DNA of 37,736 nucleotides, taken from Elusimicrobia bacterium GWB2_63_22. GTDB taxonomy: Bacteria > Elusimicrobiota > Elusimicrobia > Elusimicrobiales > UBA9959. Numbering within the stretch: the first letter of the stretch is position 1; every line of letters starts with the position of its first letter. This document shows, piece after piece, positions 16,522-27,348 of the stretch. The position numbers and the translations under genes were made by a program. Location of the stretch: the NCBI GenBank assembly GCA_001799735.1, contig MGUA01000031.1, positions 11,142-48,877 of the forward strand, written 5' to 3'. The notes below the pieces were generated by a model. The model ran no database searches. It worked only from the letters and a program-made list of their open reading frames with translations, and was not told the DNA's origin.

Positions 16522-18293
16522 CTTATGATTTTCTTCTCCTCTCTCTTCTGGCGCTTCATCTCTTCCTCTATGCGGTCTATCGGGATCTCGCCCATCTGCA
16601 GGAAAAGGGTATGGAAGCGCCGGAGGTCGAAATACTTGGCCTCCGTCCTCTGGTAGTAGCGGCGCATCTGCAGGATGCGGTCCATGCCTATGATATACGT
16701 CACGCCGTCGGTGGGAGCCAGGGAGATCTTGAGGACCTCCGCGTCCGCCGCCGGTTTGGACATAGACAGCTTCTCCTGGAAGAACAGGGAGGCCTCGGCC
16801 GCGGTCATCCGCTTCTGGTGCAGGGCGGCGTCGACATAGGCCCGGGTCGCGCGCAGCGCCCGCACGTAGCAGCGCAGGAAGCGGGACCAGTAGGAAGAAT
16901 AGTAGCCCATCTCCTCGGCCAGCAGCTCGGCGTAGCAGGCCCAGCCGTTGGTCACCACCGGCTGGCGGGAGGCCCGGCGTATGCGCGAGCGGTTGTTGGA
17001 GGCCTCGAAGCTGCGCAGGTGCATGCCGGGCATGATGGAGTACGCCGTCAGGAGTTCCATCTGCGCGTAGTTAAAGCCGGCGCCCAGCGTCCTCTCCCGG
17101 GCGGCCTCGGAAGTCTTGTCCGGGGGGAGCAGGACGAAAAGTTCCGAGATCCTGGTGTCGTCCAGCGCGAAGGCGGGAGCGTAATAGACATAGGGCAGCA
17201 CCGAGGCCATGAACCCGGGCATGCGCTTGATCAGCAGGCGCTGGCGGGGGAATTCCACGACTTTGTGCTCGTCGAAATGCTGGTAGGCGCGGTCCATCTC
17301 GTCCTGGAACACTTTCAGCACGTCGCCGGCCTGGGGGTGCTCCTTGGGGAGCTTGTCGAGCACGCCTTTCCAGCCCTTTTCCTTGGCCGCCATGGCGTCC
17401 ACGTTGAAAGCCTCTTTTTCCAAATCTTTCATGGCTTTCTTAAAAGCGCTTTTAGCGTAGCTGGCGGCAGAGCCAGGAGTCATGTCCAGGGCGTGCAGCC
17501 GCTCCAGGTAGAAGCCGTAGGCGTAGTCGCCGGCCCTGAAATCCCCGTCGGAGTTGGGAAGGATGTCCTTCTCCAGGTAGGCCGCGTAGCGGGTGAGCGC
17601 GGACTTGACCTTCTCCATGGTCTCGTCGACCTGGGTCTTGAGCACGGGGTCGTAGCGGGTATAGCCGCGGAAGACCGGCACGAAGTCGGAAACGTAGTTC
17701 AGCGCGTCGTTAGCCTGGCGGATGGCCTGGCGGGTCCAGATCTCCGGCGGGCGGGAAAGGTTGCGCTCGGCCTGTTCCAGGACGCCCGGGAAGGCCTTGA
17801 GGCGGGCGATGGCGTTGCCGGAGCGGGTGTTGTAGTCCTCGTAGTCCTTGCTCATCATCTGGTAGACGAGGAAGAGCGGCTCGAGGTAATGCTGCGGGCG
17901 CTTGGCCAGCAGCGCCAGGTTCTCCATCTCGTAGATGTCGACTTCCAGCATGTGGTCCAGCGTCTCGTAGTCCACCTTCAGCCGGGAGTACATCGTGTTC
18001 TTATCGATATCGTGGAGCTTGGCGCGGAGGCGCTTGATGGCCGCGAGCTGCTTGGCCACCCTTTCGGAAGACCGCTCGGTGAGCTGGCTGTCGGAGCCGT
18101 GCAGGCCCATGCGCGTCGCGCGCTCCGGGTCGTACATCTGCACGGTGGCGAGGAACTGGGAGAACACCTCGTTAAGCTTGGTGTTCTCCAGGGTTCCCTG
18201 CATTTCTTCGGTGGTAAGGGTGTCCTCGTAGGCGCGCGCCGGCGAGGCCGGCAGCAGGGCGCAGGCGAGGAGCAGCGGTATCAAGAGACGCAT
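16518..18293 (-). CDS. DUF885-family secreted protein with degenerate metal site
   Basis: This 591-residue protein has a cleavable signal peptide (MRLLIPLLLACALLPASPARA). The helical body, with the N-terminal LNEVFSQFLATVQMYDPERATRMGLH, fits DUF885 proteins, which are predicted zinc metallopeptidases. The family's HExxPGHH site aligns with YSIMPGMH (about residues 415-423): the His and Glu are Tyr and Ser. The downstream GWACYAELLAEEMG, which carries the third ligand, is kept. It may therefore be a non-catalytic relative. I chose the ATG at 18293 because GAGG lies six bases upstream; a GTG at 18305 overlapping the lon stop is an alternative. Confidence 0.85.
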   Translation of the reverse strand: MRLLIPLLLACALLPASPARAYEDTLTTEEMQGTLENTKLNEVFSQFLATVQMYDPERATRMGLHGSDSQLTERSSERVAKQLAAIKRLRAKLHDIDKNTMYSRLKVDYETLDHMLEVDIYEMENLALLAKRPQHYLEPLFLVYQMMSKDYEDYNTRSGNAIARLKAFPGVLEQAERNLSRPPEIWTRQAIRQANDALNYVSDFVPVFRGYTRYDPVLKTQVDETMEKVKSALTRYAAYLEKDILPNSDGDFRAGDYAYGFYLERLHALDMTPGSAASYAKSAFKKAMKDLEKEAFNVDAMAAKEKGWKGVLDKLPKEHPQAGDVLKVFQDEMDRAYQHFDEHKVVEFPRQRLLIKRMPGFMASVLPYVYYAPAFALDDTRISELFVLLPPDKTSEAARERTLGAGFNYAQMELLTAYSIMPGMHLRSFEASNNRSRIRRASRQPVVTNGWACYAELLAEEMGYYSSYWSRFLRCYVRALRATRAYVDAALHQKRMTAAEASLFFQEKLSMSKPAADAEVLKISLAPTDGVTYIIGMDRILQMRRYYQRTEAKYFDLRRFHTLFLQMGEIPIDRIEEEMKRQKREEKKIIR

Positions 18294-18301
18294 TTTTTGC
18301 C

Positions 18302-20680
<2,379 letters not shown>

Positions 20681-20727
20681 ATCTATTATTGTCCCGGGCG
20701 CGCCATGGCGCAAAAAACCGCGTCCCC

Positions 20728-20772
20728 AAAAAAAGGTCCCGCCGGCGCCCGTCCGCGGGCGCGGACGGGACC
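20728..20772 (-). terminator. terminator-like hairpin between clpP and lon
   Basis: On the minus strand a 9-bp stem (20761-20769 with 20748-20756, four-base loop), or an alternative 7-bp outer stem GGTCCCG with CGGGACC (20766-20772 with 20735-20741), is followed by seven T residues (20734-20728). The second fold places the T run directly after the stem. It could separate lon from clpP or attenuate readthrough. Confidence 0.7.
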
Positions 20773-20789
20773 GCCGGAACCGGGTCCGA

Positions 20790-21398
20790 TTACTTCTTGC
20801 GGTGCTCGAGCACCGAGTCGATTATGCCGTAATCCTTGGCCTCGGCCGCGGAGAGGTAGAAATTCCTTTCCATGTCGGCGCGGATCTTTTCGGCCGTCTG
20901 GCCCGTATGCTTGGCCATGATCTCGATGAGGCGGGTCTTGCTCTCCTGCATTTCCTTGCTCTCGATCTCGATATCGGTGGCCTGGCCGGAGATGCCGCCG
21001 CCCCAGATGAGGGGCTGGTGGATCATGATGCGGGAGTTAGGCAGCGCGTAGCGCTTGCCCTTGGAGCCGGCGGCCAGCAGCACCGCGCCGAAGCTCATGG
21101 CCATGCCCATGCAGATGGTGGAGATGGGGGCCTTGATGAACTGCATCGTGTCATAGACCGCCAGGCCCGCCGTCACCATGCCGCCGGGGGAGTTGATGTA
21201 GAGGTTGATCTCCTTCTCGGAGTCGTCGGCGTCGAGGTACAGCAGCTGGGCGATGACGGTGTTGGCCGAGGCGGTGGAAACCGCGCCCTCGGGATCGCCG
21301 ATGAAGACGATGCGGTCGCGCAGCAGGCGGGAGTAGATGTCGTACCCCATCGCCGAGCCGGCGCCTTTCCAGGTTTCAATAATTGTCGGTATTATCAT
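20790..21398 (-). CDS. clpP: ClpP-family protease subunit with Asn at the catalytic Asp position
   Basis: This 202-residue ClpP fold protein would form the barrel protease used with AAA+ unfoldases. Catalytic Ser102 (GMAMSFGA) and His127 (IMIHQPL) are in place. The third triad residue, which lies in the 'ERD' segment before 'LSA' in E. coli (Asp171), reads ERN here: codon AAT at 20862-20864 gives Asn179. An Asn triad is known in Listeria ClpP1, which needs a second ClpP for activity. No clpX adjoins. GGAGG lies three bases before the ATG, and the gene follows tig after an 18-base gap. Confidence 0.96.
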   Translation of the reverse strand: MIIPTIIETWKGAGSAMGYDIYSRLLRDRIVFIGDPEGAVSTASANTVIAQLLYLDADDSEKEINLYINSPGGMVTAGLAVYDTMQFIKAPISTICMGMAMSFGAVLLAAGSKGKRYALPNSRIMIHQPLIWGGGISGQATDIEIESKEMQESKTRLIEIMAKHTGQTAEKIRADMERNFYLSAAEAKDYGIIDSVLEHRKK

Positions 21399-21416
21399 AA
21401 TCCTCCGGTTCCGAGA

Positions 21417-22682
21417 TTAATTCTGCTCTTCCTTTATAGTGGCGCGTTCCTTCACCAGGGTCATCGTCTTGTTCTCCACCATCGAGGCCCTGATATACTC
21501 CTTGCGCTTGGCGAAGAGCTCGCGGCCCTTGGTCTTTTCATCTTCAGTGTTCAGCCGCGCCATCACCTTCTCCAGCTCCGCGTCCAGTTCGGCGTCGGTG
21601 GCCTCTATCTTCTCTTTCTTGGCGATGTGGTGCAATATATAGGTAAGGGAGAGGTTGCGCTCGGCCACGGGCTTGAGGCGCTCGAGCAGGGAGTCGTCCG
21701 GCAGATGCTGCTCCATCGGAGCGCGCTTCTTGAAGAGCTCCAGCAGTTCCTGCGCCTCTTCCCTGACCAGGGTGGGGGGCAGCGAGAGCGGGTTGTTCTT
21801 TATCAGCGCGTCCTCTATCTGGCCGAGCAGGTCCTTCTCGGTCTTCTCCAGGGAGCCCTGCTCCAGGAGCTTGCGGACGTTGGCCTTCAGCTCTTCGGCG
21901 GTCTTCACGCCGGCTTCCTTGAGGAAATTCTCGTCTATTTCCGGCACGACCTTCTGCTTGATCTCGGCCACGGTCACCTTGAAATGCATCTTCTTGTCGC
22001 CGAACGGCGCGTCGAACTCGCGGCTCTCGCCCTTCTTGGCGCCGATCACGGCTTCGGCCAGGCCGGCTATGGTCTGGGGGCTGGACAGGTCCACGATCTC
22101 GCCTTTCACCTCGCCGCCGGCCACCGGCTTGCCGTCCTCGAACGTGTCGTAGTCGACGATGACGAAATGGTTCTTGCCCGCGGCCTCGCCCTCGGCGGCG
22201 GGCTTGAGGTAGGCGTTGTATTCGCGGACCTGGTTGATGTACTTCTCAACCTCGGCGTCGGTGACCTTGTGCGCCTTGCGGGTCGCGGCGATCTTCTCGT
22301 AGCCTTTCGGCTCCAGGGAGGGGGAACATTCGAACTGGATCTCGAAGTAGAGGGACTTGGCGGGTTCGTACTTCACGTCCTTGAGAAGCGGGGCAACCAC
22401 GGGGTTGAGCTGCGCGCCTTTGAGGATCTCGGGCAGGGCGGCCTTGGCGGCGATGTCGAGGACCTCGTCCTTGACCATCGACGGGAACTGATCCTTGATC
22501 ATCCCGAGCGGCACCTTGCCAACGCGGAAGCCGGGGAGGCTGACCACGCTCTGCAGGTGGACCAGGGCCTCCTGGGAAGCTTCGCCGAGGGCATTGGCGT
22601 CCACGTTAACAGAGAAGACGTGCACGCAGCCTTCCTGCTTGATCTTCTTTATCTTGTCGCCGAAACCTAAAGTAATGTTCAT
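21417..22682 (-). CDS. tig: trigger factor
   Basis: This is a 421-residue ribosome-bound chaperone and peptidyl-prolyl isomerase acting on nascent chains. The N-terminal domain contains the ribosome-docking loop GFRVGKVP (about residue 51). The middle FKBP-like domain has FVIVDYDTF and GLAEAVIGAKKGE, and a helical C-terminal domain follows. Length matches the family (about 430). GGAGG lies six bases upstream of the ATG. The order tRNA-Leu, tig, clpP, lon resembles that of several bacteria, with clpX missing from its usual place between clpP and lon. Confidence 0.97.
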   Translation of the reverse strand: MNITLGFGDKIKKIKQEGCVHVFSVNVDANALGEASQEALVHLQSVVSLPGFRVGKVPLGMIKDQFPSMVKDEVLDIAAKAALPEILKGAQLNPVVAPLLKDVKYEPAKSLYFEIQFECSPSLEPKGYEKIAATRKAHKVTDAEVEKYINQVREYNAYLKPAAEGEAAGKNHFVIVDYDTFEDGKPVAGGEVKGEIVDLSSPQTIAGLAEAVIGAKKGESREFDAPFGDKKMHFKVTVAEIKQKVVPEIDENFLKEAGVKTAEELKANVRKLLEQGSLEKTEKDLLGQIEDALIKNNPLSLPPTLVREEAQELLELFKKRAPMEQHLPDDSLLERLKPVAERNLSLTYILHHIAKKEKIEATDAELDAELEKVMARLNTEDEKTKGRELFAKRKEYIRASMVENKTMTLVKERATIKEEQN

Positions 22683-22743
22683 TGTTTCCTCCGCCGCTGT
22701 TGTTTAAAAGCCTGGGCGCCGTTACCCCCGGGGCGCGCAACTA

Positions 22744-22827
22744 TGTCGGGACGGGGACTTGAACCCCGACGGGTGTTACCCCACATGGTCCTAAGCCATG
22801 CGCGTCTGCCGATTCCGCCATCCCGAC
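22744..22827 (-). tRNA. tRNA-Leu (anticodon TAG)
   Basis: This 84-base cloverleaf has acceptor GTCGGGA pairing with TCCCGAC, the T-arm GGTTCAAGTCC, a long variable arm (TGTGGGGTAACACCC) as expected for Leu, and anticodon loop CTTAGGA. The discriminator is A and no CCA is encoded. It lies 61 bases upstream of tig and may share its transcript. Confidence 0.96.
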
Positions 22828-22876
22828 AAGATAGTCCGCCGGCCGGACCGCCTTCTAAAGAGCCTGAAATAAATAA

Positions 22877-22947
22877 GGAGTAATGAGTTCTGAGTATTCC
22901 GGGAAGGTCTCGCCTTCTCCCTTTACTCGCCGACTACTCATTACTCC
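22877..22947. repeat. 71-base imperfect palindrome between two tRNA genes
   Basis: Outer 12-base arms (22877-22888 and 22936-22947) are perfect inverted copies of GGAGTAATGAGT. Inside them are GAGTA paired with TACTC and a GAAGG/CCTTC stem around a TCTCG loop. The element has no T tract, so it does not look like a terminator. It could be a REP- or MITE-like repeat or a structured RNA processing signal. Confidence 0.75.
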
Positions 22948-22965
22948 GCCGCGTTAAAATCTGAA

Positions 22966-23037
22966 TGGGCCATACGGGATTCGAACCTGTAACCTTGCGC
23001 TTAAGAGGCGCCTGCTCTACCGTTGAGCTAATGGCCC
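22966..23037 (-). tRNA. tRNA-Lys (anticodon CTT)
   Basis: This 72-base cloverleaf has acceptor GGGCCAT with ATGGCCC, D-arm GCTC/GAGC, anticodon loop CTCTTAA and T-arm GGTTCGAATCC. The discriminator is A and no CCA is encoded. The top anticodon-stem pair looks like G-A. A strong promoter lies just upstream. Confidence 0.95.
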
Positions 23038-23047
23038 GTCGCTATAA

Positions 23048-23075
23048 ATTATACATAAACCTGAAAAAAAATCAA
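23048..23075 (-). promoter_or_regulatory. promoter of the tRNA-Lys gene
   Basis: On the minus strand TTGATT (23075-23070) and consensus TATAAT (23053-23048) are separated by 16 bases. The expected start falls a few bases before the tRNA 5' end at 23037. It may also drive tRNA-Leu and tig. Confidence 0.75.
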
Positions 23076-23141
23076 AATATATTTCCTCAACCCCGGGGCG
23101 CGGCGGGGCGGAGCGCACTTCCTTTTGTCCCGCAGAATTGC

Positions 23142-23147
23142 TAAATT
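23142..23147 (+). promoter_or_regulatory. TANNNT -10 box, probable leaderless start of the SpoIID-like gene
   Basis: TAAATT ends seven bases before the ATG at 23155. No Shine-Dalgarno is present. Confidence 0.45.
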
Positions 23148-23154
23148 TGTCACT

Positions 23155-25194
23155 ATGACAACGTTGAAAACCGCCGTGTTCGCCCTGACCGCCGCCCTGC
23201 TCCCGGCCCCCTCGGCGGCCCAGGAAGACCTCTCGAAGATTTATTCGGACGCCGCCGCGCAGTGGCTCGACGGCAGGCCGGAGGACGCCGCCGGCTCGCT
23301 TAAATACGTGGTCTACCGCTCTTCCGACCAGGCCCTCAACGCCGCCGCGCTGCGCGACCTGGCCGCGCTGCTGGCCGAGGCCGGCAAGAACGGGGAGGCG
23401 CTGGCCTACCTGCTGAAGGCGGAGATTCTCAGCCCCGAAGATTTTTTCATGCAGTTCGAGAAAGGCTGGAACCTGCTCAGCCTGGAGAAGCACCAGGACG
23501 CGAGGACAGCCTTTGAAAAGGCCCTCACCCTGACCGCGGACCAGGACCTGTCCAACCAGGCGCGTTTCGGCCTGGCCATCGCGGACGCCGAACTCTCCGG
23601 CCCGGCCGCCTCGATAGAACACCTCCGCTCGATCTACAGCCGCTATCCGTACCTCCTCTCGCCCGCCGCGCAGCTCATCAGCGCGAACTTTGAAAAGCTT
23701 AAAAAAAGGCTTCACGCCGTCAACTTCACCAAGGACGCCCTCTCCTACGACCCGCGCAACATCCAGGCCGAGATCGACCTAGCGCGGCTCTACGACGAGG
23801 CGGACTTCTTCGTGCCGGCCTGGCAGACGTATTACACCCTCTCCGACCTGGACCCGGAGGAGCCGTTCTTCACCGGGAAGGAGAAGAAGCTGCGCAAATA
23901 CGTGAAGGGAAAGATTGACAACCTGCTCTACTGGCCGCGCATGGCCTGGCCCGCGCACAAAGACCTGCTGCCGGCCGACTCCGGCCCGCGCGTGAAGGTG
24001 GGGCTTTATGCCGACAGGGCGGGCGTCCCGTCCCTGGTCAACAGCTTCAGCTTCATCGCCACCTCGGACTTCGACCTGGTGGACACCCGCCTGGGCAAGA
24101 TCCTCTCCGGCAAGGCGGGCATGCAGTGGACCGTGGCCTACGACGCGATGAACCGCGTCTACCAGATACGCGACAGCATGGATTCCGCCGCGCATACGAC
24201 CAGCAACAGCGTCCGCATAGTCGCCCGCCCGGGCGGCATCATCCTCATAAAGAACCCAGAACTGCTGACCGCTTCCGGCGTGAACCGCGGGGACAAGGAG
24301 GTCGCGGGGGAACTTCTGGCCCTGGCGCGCGAAAAGGGCGGCTTCTGGCTGATCAACGAGACGCCGCTGGAGAACCTGGTGGCGCCGGTCGCTTCGTCCC
24401 TCTCCGACGGGTCCAAGCTGCTCGAGCACATTAAGGCCGTGGCGGTCACCGTGCGCACCAGGCTGACCCGCCTGTCCCGCCTGACCACCCACGAGAGCCG
24501 GGAATACCATCTTTGCGACTCCCAGCACTGCCTGCCGTTCAACGGCCTGCAGGCCGAAAGCGCCGTCGCCGGCAACGCGGCGCGGGAGACCAAAGGGGAA
24601 ACGCTGCAGACCGGCGACGCCCTCGCGCCCGCCGACATCCACCGCGCCTGCGGCGGCATTACCGAGGGCGGGACCAGCGACGGCGGACGCCCCCTGCCGA
24701 GGATGACCCCTTTCAACTTCTACGTCCATACTGTAAAAAGCCCGCCGGACGGCCTGCTCTGCCTGCCCGAGGACAAGACCACCGCCTCCGACGTCTACTG
24801 GACCCTCCTGCTGAACCCCAAATGGATCGAGTCCCGCCTGAACCGCAAGGCCAAGGTGGGCTATCTGCGCGCCATCATCCCGCTGGCCCGGGATGCCCAT
24901 GGCAGGATCAAGTCGCTCCGCTTCGAAGGCACGGCCGGCAGCGCCGTGGTGGAGGGGCAGGACGCCATAGCCGCCGCCCTCGGCGCCGGCGCGCTGCGCT
25001 CCGCCGCCTTCAGCATCCGCCCGCTTTACAAGGGCAAAGCCCCGGCCTTCTTCCTGCTGCGCGGCATCGGCACCGGGGATGGCAAGGGCCTGTGCCTCCT
25101 CGGGGCGCGGGGCATGGCCAAGGCGCGCGGGGCCAAGTACCGCGACATCCTGAACCACTACTTTCCTTTATATAAGGTAAAGAACAACCGCTGA
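23155..25194 (+). CDS. secreted TPR + SpoIID/LytB-domain protein, catalytic Glu replaced
   Basis: This 679-residue protein has a signal peptide ending PAPSAA. TPR-like repeats follow (about residues 20-240: ALAYLLKAEILSPEDFFMQF, DARTAFEKALTLT). The C-terminal SpoIID domain shows FWLINETPLENLV, HIKAVAVTVRTRL, HLCDSQHC and ADIHRACGGIT. SpoIID is a lytic transglycosylase of peptidoglycan. The ungapped alignment with B. subtilis SpoIID puts Leu416 at the catalytic Glu of its 'SEMP' segment. The zinc-ligand set H452, C454 and C459 is kept. I chose the ATG at 23155 because the signal peptide starts there. Two glycosyltransferase genes follow directly. Confidence 0.87.
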   Translation: MTTLKTAVFALTAALLPAPSAAQEDLSKIYSDAAAQWLDGRPEDAAGSLKYVVYRSSDQALNAAALRDLAALLAEAGKNGEALAYLLKAEILSPEDFFMQFEKGWNLLSLEKHQDARTAFEKALTLTADQDLSNQARFGLAIADAELSGPAASIEHLRSIYSRYPYLLSPAAQLISANFEKLKKRLHAVNFTKDALSYDPRNIQAEIDLARLYDEADFFVPAWQTYYTLSDLDPEEPFFTGKEKKLRKYVKGKIDNLLYWPRMAWPAHKDLLPADSGPRVKVGLYADRAGVPSLVNSFSFIATSDFDLVDTRLGKILSGKAGMQWTVAYDAMNRVYQIRDSMDSAAHTTSNSVRIVARPGGIILIKNPELLTASGVNRGDKEVAGELLALAREKGGFWLINETPLENLVAPVASSLSDGSKLLEHIKAVAVTVRTRLTRLSRLTTHESREYHLCDSQHCLPFNGLQAESAVAGNAARETKGETLQTGDALAPADIHRACGGITEGGTSDGGRPLPRMTPFNFYVHTVKSPPDGLLCLPEDKTTASDVYWTLLLNPKWIESRLNRKAKVGYLRAIIPLARDAHGRIKSLRFEGTAGSAVVEGQDAIAAALGAGALRSAAFSIRPLYKGKAPAFFLLRGIGTGDGKGLCLLGARGMAKARGAKYRDILNHYFPLYKVKNNR

Positions 25195-25196
25195 CG

Positions 25197-26342
25197 ATGA
25201 TAAAGGTAGCGCACATAATCACGCGGCTGGACTTCGGCGGGGCGCAGGGCAACACCCTCTACACCGCCGCCCGGCTGGACCGCTCCCGCTTCGACCCGAC
25301 GATAATCGCGGGCCCCGGCGGCCTGCTGGCCCCCAGGGCCGACAAGAGCCGCCTCATCACCGCCGCCCGGCTGTGCCGGGAGATAAACCCGGTGAAGGAT
25401 CTCGCCGCGTTCTTCGAGCTGCGCCGGCTCCTGAAGCGGGAGGCCCCGGACGTCGTGCACACCCATTCCTCCAAGGCCGGGATACTCGGCCGCCTGGCGG
25501 CCGCCGCCGCGGGAGTGCCGGCGGTGGTGCATACGTTCCACGGGTTCGGCTTCCACCCGCGCCAGAATTTTCTGAAGCGCGGCCTCTACATACTGCTGGA
25601 GAAAGTCTGCGCCGGGCTGAGCGACGCCCTGGTCTTCGTGTCCCGCTCCAACATGGAGACCGCCCGCGCCGCCGGCATAGGCGATCCGGCCAAGTACCGC
25701 CTGATCCGCAGCGGGGTCAAACTTTCGTCCTACCCGGCCAAGATTGACAGGAACGCCGTGCGCGCCGCGCTGGGCCTCGCCCCTGACAGCCTGGTGGTGC
25801 TCAGCATCGGCAACGCCAAGCCGCAGAAGAACCCCGGCCATTTCCTGGCGGCAGCCGCCCGCCTGGCCGCCGCCCGGCCGGCGGCCCGTTTTGTTTTCGT
25901 AGGCGGGGGGGAGCAGCTGGAAGAGCTGCGCGCCCAGGCGCGGGAAAGGGGTCTGGAGCGGACCTGCCTCTTCACCGGCTGGCGGGAAGACTCGGCCGAA
26001 CTGCTGGCCGCCGCCGATATTTTCGCGCTGACCTCGCTCTGGGAAGGGCTGCCGCGCGCGCTGGTGGAAGCCCTCCGGACGGGACTGCCCGCCGTCTGCT
26101 ACGCCACGGACGGCGTTACGGACATACTTAAGGAAGGGATCAACGGCTTCCCTGTGGCGCAGGGCGACCTGGACGCCTTCTGCTCGGCGCTCGCCGGGGT
26201 GCTCGACGACAAAGCGTTGAGGGAAAAACTGGCGGCAGGAGCCGCGGCCACGGACCTGGCGGAATTCGACATAGACTATATGGTCAGGCAGCAGGAAGAA
26301 CTATACTCGGCCCTGCTCGGGGCCGGAGGACGGAGAGAATGA
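25197..26342 (+). CDS. GT4-family glycosyltransferase
   Basis: This 381-residue GT-B enzyme starts VAHIITRLDFGGAQGNTL, the acceptor-side loop of group 1 transferases. The segment DVVHTHSSKAGILGRLAA is the typical WcaA/EpsD-like motif, and the donor half has IGNAKPQKNPGHFL and LTSLWEGLPRALVEALRTG with the E-x7-E motif. It lies two bases after the SpoIID-like gene, and its TGA overlaps the next ATG (ATGA). A role in making an exported polysaccharide or lipid-linked glycan is probable; the sugar is unknown. Confidence 0.94.
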   Translation: MIKVAHIITRLDFGGAQGNTLYTAARLDRSRFDPTIIAGPGGLLAPRADKSRLITAARLCREINPVKDLAAFFELRRLLKREAPDVVHTHSSKAGILGRLAAAAAGVPAVVHTFHGFGFHPRQNFLKRGLYILLEKVCAGLSDALVFVSRSNMETARAAGIGDPAKYRLIRSGVKLSSYPAKIDRNAVRAALGLAPDSLVVLSIGNAKPQKNPGHFLAAAARLAAARPAARFVFVGGGEQLEELRAQARERGLERTCLFTGWREDSAELLAAADIFALTSLWEGLPRALVEALRTGLPAVCYATDGVTDILKEGINGFPVAQGDLDAFCSALAGVLDDKALREKLAAGAAATDLAEFDIDYMVRQQEELYSALLGAGGRRE

Positions 26343-27289
26343 ACCCTACGATATCCGCCGTGATCCCCGTATTCAATGAAAAGGACAGCCTCGCTGATTT
26401 TGAAAAGGAGCTGTCCGCCGAACTCGCCGCCCTGCGCACGCCCCACGAGATCATCTGGGTGGACGACGGCAGCACGGACGGCTCCTTCTCGGAGCTGAAA
26501 CGGTTCGCCTCGCTCCCCGGCCAGCGCGCCATCCGCCTGGCGGCGAATTTCGGCCAGACCGCGGCGCTGGCCGCCGGGATCGCCGCGGCGCGCGGGGAAT
26601 GGATAGTGACGCTGGACGCCGACGGGCAGAACGATCCGGCCGACATCAGCCGCCTCCTGGCCGCGGCGGCCGCCGGGTCCGACGTGGTGAGCGGCTGGCG
26701 CAAGAACCGCCAGGACGCCTATTTCTCCCGCATCCTGCCGTCCCGCGCGGCCAACGCGCTCATCTCCGCCGTCACGGGCGTGCGCCTGCACGACTTCGGC
26801 TGCACGCTAAAAGTGTACCGCGCGCGCCTGCTCAAGGCCGCCGACCTGTACGGCGAGATGCACCGCTTCCTGCCGGCCATCCTCGGCTACGCCGGCGCCT
26901 CGGTGACGGAGCTGGAGGTCAACCACAGGCCCCGCAGGACGGGCCGGTCCAAGTACGGCATCGCCCGGACCTTCAAGGTGGCGCTGGACCTGCTCACCGT
27001 CAAGTTCATGGGCGACTTCATCACAAAACCGATCTACCTCTTCGGGGGCCTGAGTTTCGCGCTGATGGCCTCCTCCATGCTGATGGCCGGCTACACGCTC
27101 TACAACAAATTCGCCAACGGCGTCTTCGTCAAGGACCAGCCGCTCTTCCTGCTGGCCATCTTCTTCGCCCTGGTGGCGGTGCAGCTCGCCTTCATGGGCC
27201 TGATGGCGGAGGTCCTGATCCGCACCTATCACAGCGCCAACCGCAAGCCGCCCTACACCGTGGCCGAAGAGGCGGGGGAGGGCAGATAG
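26339..27289 (+). CDS. GT2-family polyprenyl-phosphate glycosyltransferase (DPM1/GtrB/ArnC-like)
   Basis: This 316-residue enzyme has a GT-A domain with VIPVFNE, WVDDGSTDGS and the metal-binding TLDADGQNDP, the signature of transferases that load a sugar onto polyprenyl phosphate. Two C-terminal membrane helices follow (PIYLFGGLSFALMASSMLM and LFLLAIFFALVAVQLAFMG), as in GtrB and ArnC. It is coupled to the upstream GT4 gene by an ATGA overlap. It probably makes a lipid-linked sugar donor on the inner leaflet. Confidence 0.93.
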   Translation: MNPTISAVIPVFNEKDSLADFEKELSAELAALRTPHEIIWVDDGSTDGSFSELKRFASLPGQRAIRLAANFGQTAALAAGIAAARGEWIVTLDADGQNDPADISRLLAAAAAGSDVVSGWRKNRQDAYFSRILPSRAANALISAVTGVRLHDFGCTLKVYRARLLKAADLYGEMHRFLPAILGYAGASVTELEVNHRPRRTGRSKYGIARTFKVALDLLTVKFMGDFITKPIYLFGGLSFALMASSMLMAGYTLYNKFANGVFVKDQPLFLLAIFFALVAVQLAFMGLMAEVLIRTYHSANRKPPYTVAEEAGEGR

Positions 27290-27310
27290 CCAGCCCGGGC
27301 CCTTTCCCGT

Positions 27311-27339
27311 TTGACTATTAGGCGCATAGTTGATATCTT
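27311..27339 (+). promoter_or_regulatory. promoter of the yceD-rpmF-plsX operon
   Basis: TTGACT (27311-27316) and TATCTT (27334-27339) are spaced by 17 bases. The expected start, near 27346, is about three bases before the ATG at 27349, so the transcript would be nearly leaderless. Confidence 0.7.
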
Positions 27340-27348
27340 ATTGTTCTT

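Noticed and set aside
22828-22965. Possible small RNA or CRISPR-like repeat between tRNAs
   Set aside because: Only one inverted pair is present, with no direct repeats and no promoter of its own, so I recorded it as a palindrome only.
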